Source of the DNA: Cupriavidus taiwanensis LMG 19424
GTDB lineage: Bacteria > Pseudomonadota > Gammaproteobacteria > Burkholderiales > Burkholderiaceae
Length of the DNA stretch: 64,000 nt
Reading direction: 5' to 3'
NCBI RefSeq assembly: GCF_000069785.1
Contig: NC_010528.1
Span: forward strand, 806,001-870,000
This document shows, one piece after another, positions 49,265 to 58,507 of the stretch. A program made the translations under genes and the position numbers. Within the stretch, counting starts at the first letter, position 1; each line of letters opens with the position of its first letter. Below the pieces are notes generated by a model. The model saw only the letters and a program-made list of their open reading frames with translations, was not told the origin of the DNA and did no database searches.

Positions 49265-50338
49265 ATGTTAGAACACTCAGACTTAGACGATGACCTTGAA
49301 GCTGAAGGTCTTGCTCTTCTCGCCCGCCTTACGTCTCGCGGGTACAACGGAGACCGGCTCGCCGCCTGTTCACGAACTCGCCGATTACTGGCCGCACTCG
49401 CTCGCGAGGGTTTCAAGATTCGGTCGAGCGGCCGCGGCCTTTCAGAGAACGGCAAGACTATTGTTGTCGAATGGGAAGAAGGACCAGGCAAGTGCCACTA
49501 TGTTGGGTACGAGCCCAACGATATGCAGCGAATGGACTTTCTCCTCGGAATCCCGTTTCTGATGTCGGAAGGTGGCTCCCGCAATCGCAAGACGATTGGG
49601 TTTGACCTTGCTGCGCTGGCCCAAGCCACAGGCCTACCTGTCGCACATCTTCATTTGACTCCTGAGAAACCTAAGGGGCAGCGAGAAGATGGGGTTGAAG
49701 AGCAATATCTTCGAGTGAGCGAGCACCACTCTGCGATGGTATTGGTGCGCGCCATTACGGCTGCCCTGTGTTCATCCTACCAGCCGCCCGAAGTTGACTC
49801 GGAAGAGGCCCTTGAGGAGCGTGTATGGGCTGAGCTGCAGAAGCGCCGGCCAAGCTTAGGCGCAGCGATGTACGAGAGGGTCTCGAAGGCGAGAAGGGGG
49901 CAGGGGCGCTATCGTGATGATTTGATGCGGCTCTTTGGGGGCCAGTGCGCGGTGAGCGGCCTGGGCCTTTCTGCGGCGTTACGAGCTTCACATTCACTCG
50001 CATGGGGCCGGTGCGAAACCGATGAGCAGCGCGTTGATGAGAACAATGGGCTGCTCCTGTCAGCAAACTTGGATGCGCTATACGACCGATATCTCATCTC
50101 ATACACGCCCTCCGGGGCGGCCCTCGTGTCCGAGTCGCTGAGCGCCGAAGACCTACACAAGCTGGGATTCATCGGTGGCTTGCGCGTGACGCCTACCGCC
50201 GCTCAAGCTGAATATCTTGAGATGCACCGAAGGGAGTTCGTCAGAAAGGAAGAGCTGCGCAAGCAGAAAAGAGCGGGCGTCAACACCGTATTTGATATCG
50301 GCAATCCCGTGACGAAGGAGCTCGCGCTGAAGAAGTGA
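49265..50338 (+). CDS. HNH endonuclease-domain protein
   Basis: 357-residue protein with a C-terminal HNH_2-type nuclease domain: CAVSGLGLSAALRASHSLAW, then ETDEQRVDENNGLLLSANLD and ALYDRYLISYTPSG. This layout is common in restriction-like proteins. The N-terminal part (residues about 1-200) is unrecognised, with segments EGLALLARLTSRGYNGDRL and GPGKCHYVGYEPNDMQRM. ATG 49265 is chosen; GTG 49145 would add 40 residues, and neither has a clear ribosome site. Possibly a stand-alone defence nuclease (inference). Confidence 0.75.
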   Translation: MLEHSDLDDDLEAEGLALLARLTSRGYNGDRLAACSRTRRLLAALAREGFKIRSSGRGLSENGKTIVVEWEEGPGKCHYVGYEPNDMQRMDFLLGIPFLMSEGGSRNRKTIGFDLAALAQATGLPVAHLHLTPEKPKGQREDGVEEQYLRVSEHHSAMVLVRAITAALCSSYQPPEVDSEEALEERVWAELQKRRPSLGAAMYERVSKARRGQGRYRDDLMRLFGGQCAVSGLGLSAALRASHSLAWGRCETDEQRVDENNGLLLSANLDALYDRYLISYTPSGAALVSESLSAEDLHKLGFIGGLRVTPTAAQAEYLEMHRREFVRKEELRKQKRAGVNTVFDIGNPVTKELALKK

Positions 50339-50607
50339 ATCGGCGGCTTGTGTTCTTGAGGCAAAAATGCATCCGGAACGATCGAATGACCGCTTTCAGG
50401 CTTACTGTCTCATGCGGGCTAGTTCCAACTAGGGTCGACTGCCACGCAAACGGTCAGTCAATCTACCGAGTCTCGCTTCGGTGTGTTCGACGTTGCGGAC
50501 GTTCGATTCGGCAATATCCGGGCAGGCGACGGCTTACTTGGCGTCGCCCGGTCTACCGCCTGTCTTCTGTATGATGCGCAAGTGCAATTCAACCACAGAG
50601 CAAGACA

Positions 50608-51294
50608 TTGAAGTCATCCACAGTCCCTTCAAACTCTCCAGCGCTAGCAGCGCTATCGACTGACTTCGAGACCCAACTCAAGAAGTACTGTCGTAGGGAG
50701 ACGGGCGGCTATCTGCGCCCCTTCGCTCCCAACAGGAACTGGAAGGCCGCGACAATTTTCATCGTGGGTACCAACCCAGCTACGCCATTGCGAGACCAAT
50801 TCGAAAGTTACGATAGCTACTGGGATTGCTTGACTCGCGATACGGAAAAATTCCAGAAAATTTACACGTCAGCTCGCGGCCCGGCAAAGTCGAAGGGTAC
50901 CACGGTCAACTTAAAGGTCCTGCTCAATCTGCTCGGCAGAGAGGACTGCCTGGTCACCAATGCCTGCTGGTATCCGACTAAGCGGCGCCAAGCGATTCCT
51001 ATGGAAGAGCGTACTCGTCATCATGATGCGTTGCGGCTTCTCATCCAATTTTGTCGACCAAAAGCGATTTTATTTCACGGTAACCCAGCTATCGGATTTG
51101 CCGAGAGCGTCTACGGGCTAAATCTGGACCGACGACAACCTGTCTTTCTACAAGACGTTTTTTTCGGCGGCACGTTGTTTCTTGCTTATCCACATTTGAG
51201 CGGAATGGGCCTTGAGAACGGGGAAAAGTTCTCGTTCCGAGAGGATGTTATCGATATCGCCGCGCGCATTCGGGGTCATGTATCGACGCAATGA
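50608..51294 (+). CDS. Uracil-DNA-glycosylase-like superfamily protein
   Basis: 228-residue protein with features in UDG-fold order: TIFIVGTNPATPL near residues 49-61 (motif-1-like loop after a beta strand), DCLVTNACWYPT near 114-125, PKAILFHGNPAIGF, and FLAYPHLSG near 192-200 (motif-2-like). No catalytic assignment is possible by eye. UDG-fold enzymes excise bases, and some act against phages with modified DNA, so this island setting is suggestive. The only start in frame is TTG 50608. Visible GC is lower than in core genes. Confidence 0.6.
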   Translation: MKSSTVPSNSPALAALSTDFETQLKKYCRRETGGYLRPFAPNRNWKAATIFIVGTNPATPLRDQFESYDSYWDCLTRDTEKFQKIYTSARGPAKSKGTTVNLKVLLNLLGREDCLVTNACWYPTKRRQAIPMEERTRHHDALRLLIQFCRPKAILFHGNPAIGFAESVYGLNLDRRQPVFLQDVFFGGTLFLAYPHLSGMGLENGEKFSFREDVIDIAARIRGHVSTQ

Positions 51295-51405
51295 TGCGAG
51301 CGTTGGGACTAGTGTTCAGCACCGGGCCCGCCATCGAACAGGATCCGATCGCTGCTTCATCGCCAATTGCCCGGGGGCCTTGTTCGACAGCCGGGTTCAG
51401 CCCCT

Positions 51406-52227
51406 TCAGTAGCCGTGATAGGTGCCAAGGCCGTCCACAGCCTCATAGATTTTTCGCTGCCGCTCAGCTCGATCGGCAGCGGTTTCTTTTTTTACTACAC
51501 TGGGCCTGACTGTAGCCGGTGCGTTATTGACAGTGGGTGCGCCAAAGGCTTCCTTAACCGCTTGCTCTAGTGCGACGATTCTCGGCATGCCTAACACCAT
51601 GAGTTCGTCTCTCCTGGCTCGGATTTGCTTGGTGGCCGTTGCTTGATAGAGAGGCGAATTTGGGTCGATTTTCGGATATTGCCGCTCCAGCCGTGACACC
51701 GCCGCATTGTAGGAGTCAATCGAGGCACTTGTATCTGGCGAAACGGGCGTTGGCGCTGGCGAGCTGTAACTCGTTGGGCGCACCGCAGGAGGTGGGTCGC
51801 GATGTGTCATCACATCCTTAATGACCCCGCGCTCGACGAACATCAGAACCACTATCACAGTGAAGAGGCCCCATTTGCCGACCGTTACGAGGCCCCTCCC
51901 AAGTTTACGGCCGGCGACCGTGGCGCCGGCCACCACAACCTTGGCCCCGTCCATCGCAAGTGCCGCGAGGTCGTCGGTGGCCCGGCTGAGATCCCTGTGA
52001 GATTGCGCGTCGGCCTTTGCCCCTTTGACGATAGATAGACCTAACTTTGTCCCGAGTCCGAGCCCAAGCAAGTCCACAAAAACGAAAGCGGGATTTCCCG
52101 AGGCGAACGCAATAAGAGTGCCTACAGCGGCTCCAATCATTACGCCAGTCCTAGACTTGCCCAGGGCTGCACCCAGAATGGGAGGAATAGCGTGAGCAGC
52201 GCCAATTGCGAGTACTACTAGGCTCAT
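51406..52227 (-). CDS. Hypothetical membrane protein, 273 residues
   Basis: N-terminal glycine-rich hydrophobic segments (MSLVVLAIGAAHAIPPILGA, MIGAAVGTLIAFASGNPAF, FVDLLGLGLGTKLGL) with a later span GKWGLFTVIVVLMFVERG. These are followed by a Pro/Ser linker and a charged helical C-terminus ending EAVDGLGTYHGY. No family is recognised. AAGGATGAAGAT precedes ATG 52227, so this start is preferred to TTG 52245. It lies between the UDG-like gene and Zorya, transcribed toward the former. Confidence 0.7.
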   Translation of the reverse strand: MSLVVLAIGAAHAIPPILGAALGKSRTGVMIGAAVGTLIAFASGNPAFVFVDLLGLGLGTKLGLSIVKGAKADAQSHRDLSRATDDLAALAMDGAKVVVAGATVAGRKLGRGLVTVGKWGLFTVIVVLMFVERGVIKDVMTHRDPPPAVRPTSYSSPAPTPVSPDTSASIDSYNAAVSRLERQYPKIDPNSPLYQATATKQIRARRDELMVLGMPRIVALEQAVKEAFGAPTVNNAPATVRPSVVKKETAADRAERQRKIYEAVDGLGTYHGY

Positions 52228-52245
52228 ATCTTCATCCTTTTCCAA

Positions 52246-52780
52246 TATCCTGGGTCTAGTCGGTGAGCGATCTGTGGGGACACGTCATCATTCTGAATGC
52301 TGAAAGCGGGCACCATCGCCCTTCGTAAGAAGAACTTGACATGCCGGGTTGAGAGGGCCACCCATGGTGACCGGCCCAGATATAGGGTGGGCCTCACAGT
52401 GCGCCGGGCTATTAAACACGAGCCGAGTGCACGGCTGCTGGTTAGCGATTCCATAATCCGTTTGCAACGACTGTTTGGACCCGCAGCCGATTTCGGCCGT
52501 CGACGGCGGAGCGTGTCCAGGCCCTTATCGATCCCTATCAAACGCATCCCAATGCGCCGGTTCGATGCTGCCCCAGTTAAGCGGTGAGGTTCGGGGCGAT
52601 TCCACCCGTTGGTGGTGTGCCAAAGGGCGCGCAACACCGAACCAATCAGCGCGGGACGATATGGCACGCGGTCTGCGCAGCAGACGACTGGCTGTTCCTT
52701 AGCTCGGTGAGAATCTTGCCGGACATTTGTGGTGGGGCCTGTCGCGAGCGCCGGTGCGACAACGTGTGCCAATCCTGCAT
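52246..52780. other. 535-base stretch with no supportable gene
   Basis: Between zorD's 3' end and the membrane-protein gene. Frames on both strands are open (one minus-strand frame ends over the membrane-protein ATG), but they are arginine-rich and lack ribosome sites or recognisable motifs. Possibly remains of decayed accessory DNA. Confidence 0.45.
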
Positions 52781-55700
52781 TCAACCGAAGTCCGCGAAGT
52801 CCGCCGCTTTCAGATCGCTGCACCCGTTGAGCATGTCGGCTGCCAGTTCCCGTTTGCGCCCGAGCAGCGCATCCAGCCGTACATCGAAGCTCGGAAACTG
52901 CGCACTGATCACGCCCGGGTAGTACACCGTGACCGTGCGGGTCTGGCCGATGCGATAGGCGCGCGCCGTGGCCTGGTCCTCCTTGGCCGGGTTCCAAGTG
53001 CGCGTGAAATGGACGACGTGGTTAGCGGCCTGGATGTTCACGCCGAAGCCGACCGCAAGCGGCGACAGGATGATCGCGTGGAAGCCGGGCTGGTCCTGGA
53101 AGCGGTCGATCAGTCGCTGGCGACTGTGCGCCACGCGCGGGTCGGCCGACGTATCCCCATTGACGATATCCGGCGCGAAGCCGAAGAAGGCCGCGATCAC
53201 GCGCTGCAGCAGCAGTTGCAGTTCCCGAAACTCGCAGAAGACGATGACCTTGTGGTTGCCCGAGCGTTCGGCCGCCAGCGCCTTCAGCCGCTCGATCAGC
53301 CAGCCCATCTTCGGCGATTCGTTGACCAGCCGCTCGATCGCCAGGTCGCGCGTGCCGGCTTCGGCAAACCCGTGCGGGTCGGAGCAGATCTGCCGGATGG
53401 CGTGCAGCGCTTGCAACTGCGCCGACGGGTTGGTGTCGCGCTGCTCGCGCAGCGTCGCCAGGGCGCCTTCGTAAAGGCGGTGCTGGTAGCCGGACATCGG
53501 CAGCTGCTTGCACGGGGTGTGCTCCACCGGGGCGGGCAGGTCCTTGGCGACGTCGGTCTTCTTGCGATGCAGGATCTGCGGCTGGATCAGCGCCCGCAGT
53601 TCCTCCACCTTGGCCTTCTGCGCGTCGGTCTTGGCTTCGATCGGCTGGCGATAGGTGCGGGAAAAGTGGCTCAATGCGCCGAGCATGCCCGGTTGCACAA
53701 AGTCGAACAGGCACCAGAGGTCCGCCAGCGTGTTCTCCACGGGCGTGCCGGTGCAGGCGATCCGGAAGCGGACCTTCTGCTTCTTGGCCGAGCGCGTCAC
53801 CAGGGCGGCAGGATTCTTGATCTTCTGCGCCTCATCGCAGACCATGATCGACCACTGCTGGCTCGCCAGGGCGAATTCGAGGTCCCGCATCGTCTCATAG
53901 GTCGTCAGGACCAGCCGGGCGTCACCAATCCAGTTGCGCTTGAGCAGCCGGGTCACGCCCTGCGCCTGCAGTTCCTCGTCCAGCTCGTGCCGGCTCACGC
54001 GCAGCGCGCGCAGCGCATCGCCGTACAGGGTCAGCGCCGGAATCTCGGGCGCAAAGAAGCGGCTCAGTTCGCTGCGCCAGTTTTCCAGAAGGGCGACCGG
54101 CGCCACCACCAGCGCGGGTGGCAGCGACGGGTCGCGTTCGAAGCAGGCGGCCATGAATGTCAGCAGTTGCAGCGTCTTGCCGAGCCCCATGTCGTCCGCC
54201 AGCACGGCACCGCGGCAGTGATGCGGCGAGGCATCCCAAAGATGCTGCAGCCACGCGATGCCGACGTGCTGATGGGCCTTCAGCGCGACCTCCGGCCTCA
54301 GCGATTGCGGCAGGTCCGGTGCCTGGCCGTCGGGCATCTGCAGCCGGTCGGCGCGCGCTTCGGTGTAGTCGAGTGCCTCGAAGTTGTGCTTGATTAGCAG
54401 GCGCTTCTTGGCGCTACCGCCGGAGCCGCCGCCGGACGGATCAAATTCGGCACGCCTGAGCGCGGCCTGCGCGGCCAGCAGCGCGTCGACGGCGCGGCGG
54501 GCTTCGATGACAGGGACCGGGTCGGCGAGGCCCGGCAGTTGCAGGTCGGTCGCGCCCGCCGCCTCGGCGGCTTCGACGGCCGCCTGCAGCGACGGAATCT
54601 CGCTGAACGCCACCGGCACGAAGGTCGGCGTGCGATCCTCCCCCGTATCGATCCGAAGCCCCGCGGCGGCATTGTCTTCGAACCAGCCGCCGTCTTCGTC
54701 CTGCCTGGCAATGACCGGAACCACCACGGGCTTTTCCGTGCCGATGTCCTCGATGCGCTCCGAATAGTGGCTCAGATCCAGCACTTCCGCCGCCGTCCAC
54801 AGCGCGGGCTGGTGCCATTCGCGTAGCCAGGTCTCGAGCGTGGCCAGGTCGGCAGGGGTGTCGCCCAGGATCTCCAGTTCTTGCGGCCCCCAAGTCACAC
54901 ATTGCGAGCCATCGTCGAGGCAGCGGCCCAGCTTGCCGGTGAAGCGGGCCAGTTCGTCAGGCGTGGCGAACGTCAGGGTGAGCGCGTCACTGGCCGGCGA
55001 CGCCGCCTCGCCAATTTCCTCGATCAGCAGCATGACCGCCGTCAGCTGGCCCGACTCCGCCCGTACGGCGTGCGGCGTGAACCGCTTGAAGCGAATGCCC
55101 GCCGCGCTCAGGCTTTGCTCGAACTGGTCGGCATCGAGTACGGCGTGGGAGTGTTCACCGAGCAGGGCAAACGGATTGCGCACGAATGCCTCAGCGCGAC
55201 GGCCTGCGACGCGACGGCCGGGCATGCGCTTGACCTCGGCGAGCACGGCCTTCACGTCGGGTGTCAGCACCACGCGCACCAGCGAGGGACCGTCGGGAAC
55301 GTCGTAGCTGTCCTGCAGCGGCAGGCGGTCGAACGCGGCGAGCCACTGGGGCGGCGCGTCGTCGAAGCCGGGGACGACTTCCGTGACGCTCGCCTCGCCC
55401 TCGCCGCGTCGCGCGAGCGCGAGCTGCAGACGTTCGGGCGTTAGGATGACCGTGCGCGCGACGTAGTCGGAAACGGGACAGCCGATTGCCGTGGCGAGCC
55501 GGCGCACGTTGCCGAATGCCCGCTCCTTGAACGGCTGCGTGCGCTCGGCCGCCGGCGTGGCATGGAAGCCCTCGATCTGGTCGAGTAGGGCGGCTACGGG
55601 CGGCGGCAGCAGCGACACGGTCGCGCCGGCGTGCAGGCTACGCCCGATCAGCTTGGGCGAGGGCTGAAGTGGCCGCCCCTGCGGGTCCACCCATTCGTCC

Positions 55701-56074
55701 AGCAGGATCGAAAAGCCGGCGTCCGCAATTGCGCCACGACTGCTCAGGCGCGGGCGTGCGTTCGTGTCCGCGGGAATCCCGAGCGGATTGCGGTAACTGG
55801 ACAGGTCGGGGTGGCGAAGCAGCGCATAGACGTCGTGCCAGGGCAGCAGAAACGCCGCCCCTTCGCACCGGCCCAACCCTTCCTGGTGCAGCTGGGCCAG
55901 CCGAGCACCAAGGTCCTGGTGCTCGGCTACAGCGAACGGGTTTGCCAGCCAGGCTTCGGCCGAGTCGACGGGCGACGGGTAACGCAGGCCCTCGGCAGTC
56001 GTGCTGACAGCTGGGGTGCGATGGGTCGCCGGCGCCGGCGTTGGTCTGGTCTTGCCAAAGAGTGCGCCAAACAT
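52781..56074 (-). CDS. zorD: Zorya system helicase/nuclease ZorD (SNF2-type)
   Basis: Last gene of a type I Zorya anti-phage operon. 1097 residues; the N-terminal 580 or so hold the unrecognised ZorD-specific part. A SNF2/SWI2 ATPase follows: Walker A ADDMGLGKTLQLLTFMA near residue 627, the VLTTYETMRD block, DEAQK near 746, CTGTPVENTLADLWCLFDF, and motif VI EDQATARAYRIGQTRTV near 1039. SNF2 proteins translocate on DNA; in Zorya ZorD is required for defence and acts on invading DNA after ZorAB sensing. It follows zorC by 17 bases. Confidence 0.9.
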   Translation of the reverse strand: MFGALFGKTRPTPAPATHRTPAVSTTAEGLRYPSPVDSAEAWLANPFAVAEHQDLGARLAQLHQEGLGRCEGAAFLLPWHDVYALLRHPDLSSYRNPLGIPADTNARPRLSSRGAIADAGFSILLDEWVDPQGRPLQPSPKLIGRSLHAGATVSLLPPPVAALLDQIEGFHATPAAERTQPFKERAFGNVRRLATAIGCPVSDYVARTVILTPERLQLALARRGEGEASVTEVVPGFDDAPPQWLAAFDRLPLQDSYDVPDGPSLVRVVLTPDVKAVLAEVKRMPGRRVAGRRAEAFVRNPFALLGEHSHAVLDADQFEQSLSAAGIRFKRFTPHAVRAESGQLTAVMLLIEEIGEAASPASDALTLTFATPDELARFTGKLGRCLDDGSQCVTWGPQELEILGDTPADLATLETWLREWHQPALWTAAEVLDLSHYSERIEDIGTEKPVVVPVIARQDEDGGWFEDNAAAGLRIDTGEDRTPTFVPVAFSEIPSLQAAVEAAEAAGATDLQLPGLADPVPVIEARRAVDALLAAQAALRRAEFDPSGGGSGGSAKKRLLIKHNFEALDYTEARADRLQMPDGQAPDLPQSLRPEVALKAHQHVGIAWLQHLWDASPHHCRGAVLADDMGLGKTLQLLTFMAACFERDPSLPPALVVAPVALLENWRSELSRFFAPEIPALTLYGDALRALRVSRHELDEELQAQGVTRLLKRNWIGDARLVLTTYETMRDLEFALASQQWSIMVCDEAQKIKNPAALVTRSAKKQKVRFRIACTGTPVENTLADLWCLFDFVQPGMLGALSHFSRTYRQPIEAKTDAQKAKVEELRALIQPQILHRKKTDVAKDLPAPVEHTPCKQLPMSGYQHRLYEGALATLREQRDTNPSAQLQALHAIRQICSDPHGFAEAGTRDLAIERLVNESPKMGWLIERLKALAAERSGNHKVIVFCEFRELQLLLQRVIAAFFGFAPDIVNGDTSADPRVAHSRQRLIDRFQDQPGFHAIILSPLAVGFGVNIQAANHVVHFTRTWNPAKEDQATARAYRIGQTRTVTVYYPGVISAQFPSFDVRLDALLGRKRELAADMLNGCSDLKAADFADFG

Positions 56075-56091
56075 GGTGGGTTCCGTGTGCT

Positions 56092-57756
56092 TTATCCCTT
56101 GATCCAGAAACCCCTGCCTTCCTTGTAGTTAAAGCCGAGGCTGCGCAGCATGACCGAAAGGCGAGGCACCCGCTTGGGCTCGGTGAGCAGAATCCAGAGG
56201 GCGCCGCCGTGGCGCCGGTTATCCTCCCAGCCGACACTGTTGTCCGCGCACAGCTTGGCGATTTCGCGGAAGTCGGCGGCGCTAAGGGAGGGGGACGCGC
56301 CGGATCGGATGTCGGTGGCCGGTTGCTGCCGTTGTGGAGATGGAGTAGATCGCAGCATCGATTTCAGGGACTCGTCGAATTTCCATTCCCAGGCGCCGTT
56401 GTGAGTCAGGCGCTCGCCATTCAGGCGTTGCTTGAGGTCCCGGTTGGTGTCAAAGCGCGGTGCGTCGAGGTCCGCCTTGAAATTGGCAGCATGGTAGACA
56501 AAGCATGCATTGTTGGTCTTGCCGAACTCGATGGCAATCAGATCGCCGATTTGCATGATGAAGGCGTTATTGCCGTCGTCACTGTCGACCAACTCCCGCG
56601 CCTGGCCTTCCATGCGCTTGCGCAGGGCCTGGAACGTGGCACTGCGGTCGCGCCAGGCATCCCGCCCGAGCACGAACCACATCTGCGAGATCTGCGGCTC
56701 CCACTTCAGCCAGTATTCGAGGCGTCGGCGATCGGCCGTGCCATCGGCCGCCAGATGTTCGAAGAAATCGCGGATCAGGCGGCGCTTGATCCAGCCTTCG
56801 ACCATCTTGCGTGCAGGCTCGTCGCCCACGGCGGCATCCCAGGCTACGCGCTGCATCCAGGGATTGCCGATCCGCGCAAGGCAGGTATCGCGCAGGGATT
56901 GGTGCTCGGGCCGCTCGCCACAGCGCGCGTAGCGCACCACGGTCATTGCCGTTGCCCGCTTCGCCAGCGTCTCGGGGAGTTTCAGATCCAAGCGGCCGTT
57001 GACCAGTTGCAGCACCCCCGACAAGCGATCGTGGAACGCGCGGTCCTCGGCCTCGCAGACCGTCCGCACGTAGGCCATGAGCGCTTCGTCCCACACCCAG
57101 GAACTATTGGCGATCCCAAGGTCGGCGCAGACCTTGCGCAGTTCGTCGGTGTTGCCCTGTATCAGCGCGTCGGCATAGCGGCGGCACGGGTTGTCCGTCA
57201 GCAGATTGCGATGGTCGACGAGGGCGCCCAGCCAGGTGGGGCAGAGCCCGCGCCGGTTCGCGCTCTGCACCAGGCGGTCCAGCCGGCTGTCGAGAAAGCC
57301 GCGCAGCGTGGTCCAGTTGACCTGGGCTGGCGAGGCGGCACTGGCGCGGCGGTCAAACCCGAAAAATCCATGCAACAGGCCCTGATAGCAGCGCCGGTAT
57401 TGCTTCGGCCGCCCCTGCTGCTCGTCCACCAGGGTGAGAAGCCGGTTGAAGAGCGGCCCATTGTCGATCACTCGCCAGCGCTCGTCGCCAACGGGCACCG
57501 TGATGCCGTGGCACACGTACTTCAGTTCCGTGAAGTTCTCCACGCGCTGAGTCGCGCCGAAGCGCCGCAGCGATGCCTGGACCTGATCCTTTGACGGGGC
57601 GACCTCGCCGACGTCGACCAGGCCATGGCGGAGCTCACGCAGCGCCTGCGTCATGGCGCGCGGGTGGCCCCATTCGAGCGCACGAAACACTTGCGCCTCG
57701 GACATGGCTTCTGCGAGGCGGGCCTGCAGCGCGTCTATCGGTCGGCGATAGGGCAT
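56092..57756 (-). CDS. zorC: Zorya system protein ZorC (EH_Signature domain)
   Basis: 554-residue protein of the EH_Signature family, a component found only with ZorA/B/D. It begins MPYRRPIDALQARLAEAMSE. The C-terminal part holds FIMQIGDLIAIEFGKTNNAC with a conserved Glu, then SVGWEDNRRHGGALWILLTE and LGFNYKEGRGFWIKG. Large helical repeats cover the middle. Its start overlaps the 3' end of zorB by 22 bases, showing translational coupling; zorD follows. ZorC's action is thought to be DNA binding with ZorD (literature), not proven here. Confidence 0.88.
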   Translation of the reverse strand: MPYRRPIDALQARLAEAMSEAQVFRALEWGHPRAMTQALRELRHGLVDVGEVAPSKDQVQASLRRFGATQRVENFTELKYVCHGITVPVGDERWRVIDNGPLFNRLLTLVDEQQGRPKQYRRCYQGLLHGFFGFDRRASAASPAQVNWTTLRGFLDSRLDRLVQSANRRGLCPTWLGALVDHRNLLTDNPCRRYADALIQGNTDELRKVCADLGIANSSWVWDEALMAYVRTVCEAEDRAFHDRLSGVLQLVNGRLDLKLPETLAKRATAMTVVRYARCGERPEHQSLRDTCLARIGNPWMQRVAWDAAVGDEPARKMVEGWIKRRLIRDFFEHLAADGTADRRRLEYWLKWEPQISQMWFVLGRDAWRDRSATFQALRKRMEGQARELVDSDDGNNAFIMQIGDLIAIEFGKTNNACFVYHAANFKADLDAPRFDTNRDLKQRLNGERLTHNGAWEWKFDESLKSMLRSTPSPQRQQPATDIRSGASPSLSAADFREIAKLCADNSVGWEDNRRHGGALWILLTEPKRVPRLSVMLRSLGFNYKEGRGFWIKG

Positions 57757-58493
57757 CGTTCTTTCGGGTCGAGCGCCAGCAACAGGGCGGCTGTGTCTGC
57801 GGCGGGCGCCGGCTGGGCAAGTTCCTCCTGCCGTTCCTGGCGGGTCTTGAACTCGAGCTTGAACTCGATGCGGCGGCTGTCCTCGGCGGTCGCGCGCAGG
57901 GAATTGAACGATGCGCCACCCACGAAGAAGCGCGTGGCGACCAGCTGGCGGTCGGCATCGGACAGTCGCGTGTCGCCGGCGGGCGGCTCGCGCAGCAGTT
58001 CGCAGATCACGCGCGAGCTGCGCTCCAGGCTCAGGTTCAGGTTGAACAGGTACTTGCCGGTCTGGCTGGCATAGCCCTCGACCACGGCACGCTTGAACCA
58101 GTGGCGGCCAGCCTCGGTGGTCCGCAACTGCTCCAGCAGCCTGGGCGTGAAGTCGCGCACCAGCGCCCGCTGTTGCGCGGAGAGTGTGTTCTGTCCCTCG
58201 CGCTCGAACCGTCCCCGCGGGCCGAAGTCGATGGTGCGGTCGATCACCCGCACGCCCGGGAACTGCTCGGCCACCTTCCTGACCTCGGTCATCAGTCCGC
58301 TGATCTGCTCAGCGCGTGCTTTCTCCTCGCGTTCGTCATCGGAGATCTTTTTGGTCACGGCGAGCAGCGCCACGCTGAGCGCCACGAGGAAGAGTACCAT
58401 CAGGGCCGTCATCAGGTCGGAGAACGAGATCCAGAAGGGCTTTTCGCCTTCCTCCCGCCCCCGCCGGCGGGGCGCCATTTTTACGCCAAGCAT
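57735..58493 (-). CDS. zorB: Zorya system stator-like protein ZorB (MotB/OmpA type)
   Basis: 252 residues with a short basic N-terminus, one transmembrane helix (WISFSDLMTALMVLFLVALS) and a C-terminal OmpA-like peptidoglycan-binding domain (VVEGYASQTGKYLFNLNLSL and ERSSRVICELL). Asp26 in SFSDLM matches the proton-carrying aspartate of MotB/ExbD. With ZorA it forms a proton-driven membrane motor. It begins 14 bases after zorA. Confidence 0.9.
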   Translation of the reverse strand: MLGVKMAPRRRGREEGEKPFWISFSDLMTALMVLFLVALSVALLAVTKKISDDEREEKARAEQISGLMTEVRKVAEQFPGVRVIDRTIDFGPRGRFEREGQNTLSAQQRALVRDFTPRLLEQLRTTEAGRHWFKRAVVEGYASQTGKYLFNLNLSLERSSRVICELLREPPAGDTRLSDADRQLVATRFFVGGASFNSLRATAEDSRRIEFKLEFKTRQERQEELAQPAPAADTAALLLALDPKERCPIADR

Positions 58494-58507
58494 GTCTTAG
58501 TCGTCCC

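Noticed and set aside
52224..52997. 257-residue minus-strand frame between zorD and the membrane-protein gene
   Set aside because: Arginine-rich and motif-free, and it runs antisense-like into zorD; the overlap of its stop with the membrane-protein ATG is the only point in favour.
54840..55444. Plus-strand open frames opposite zorD
   Set aside because: Mirror frames of GC-rich coding DNA with no motifs or ribosome sites.
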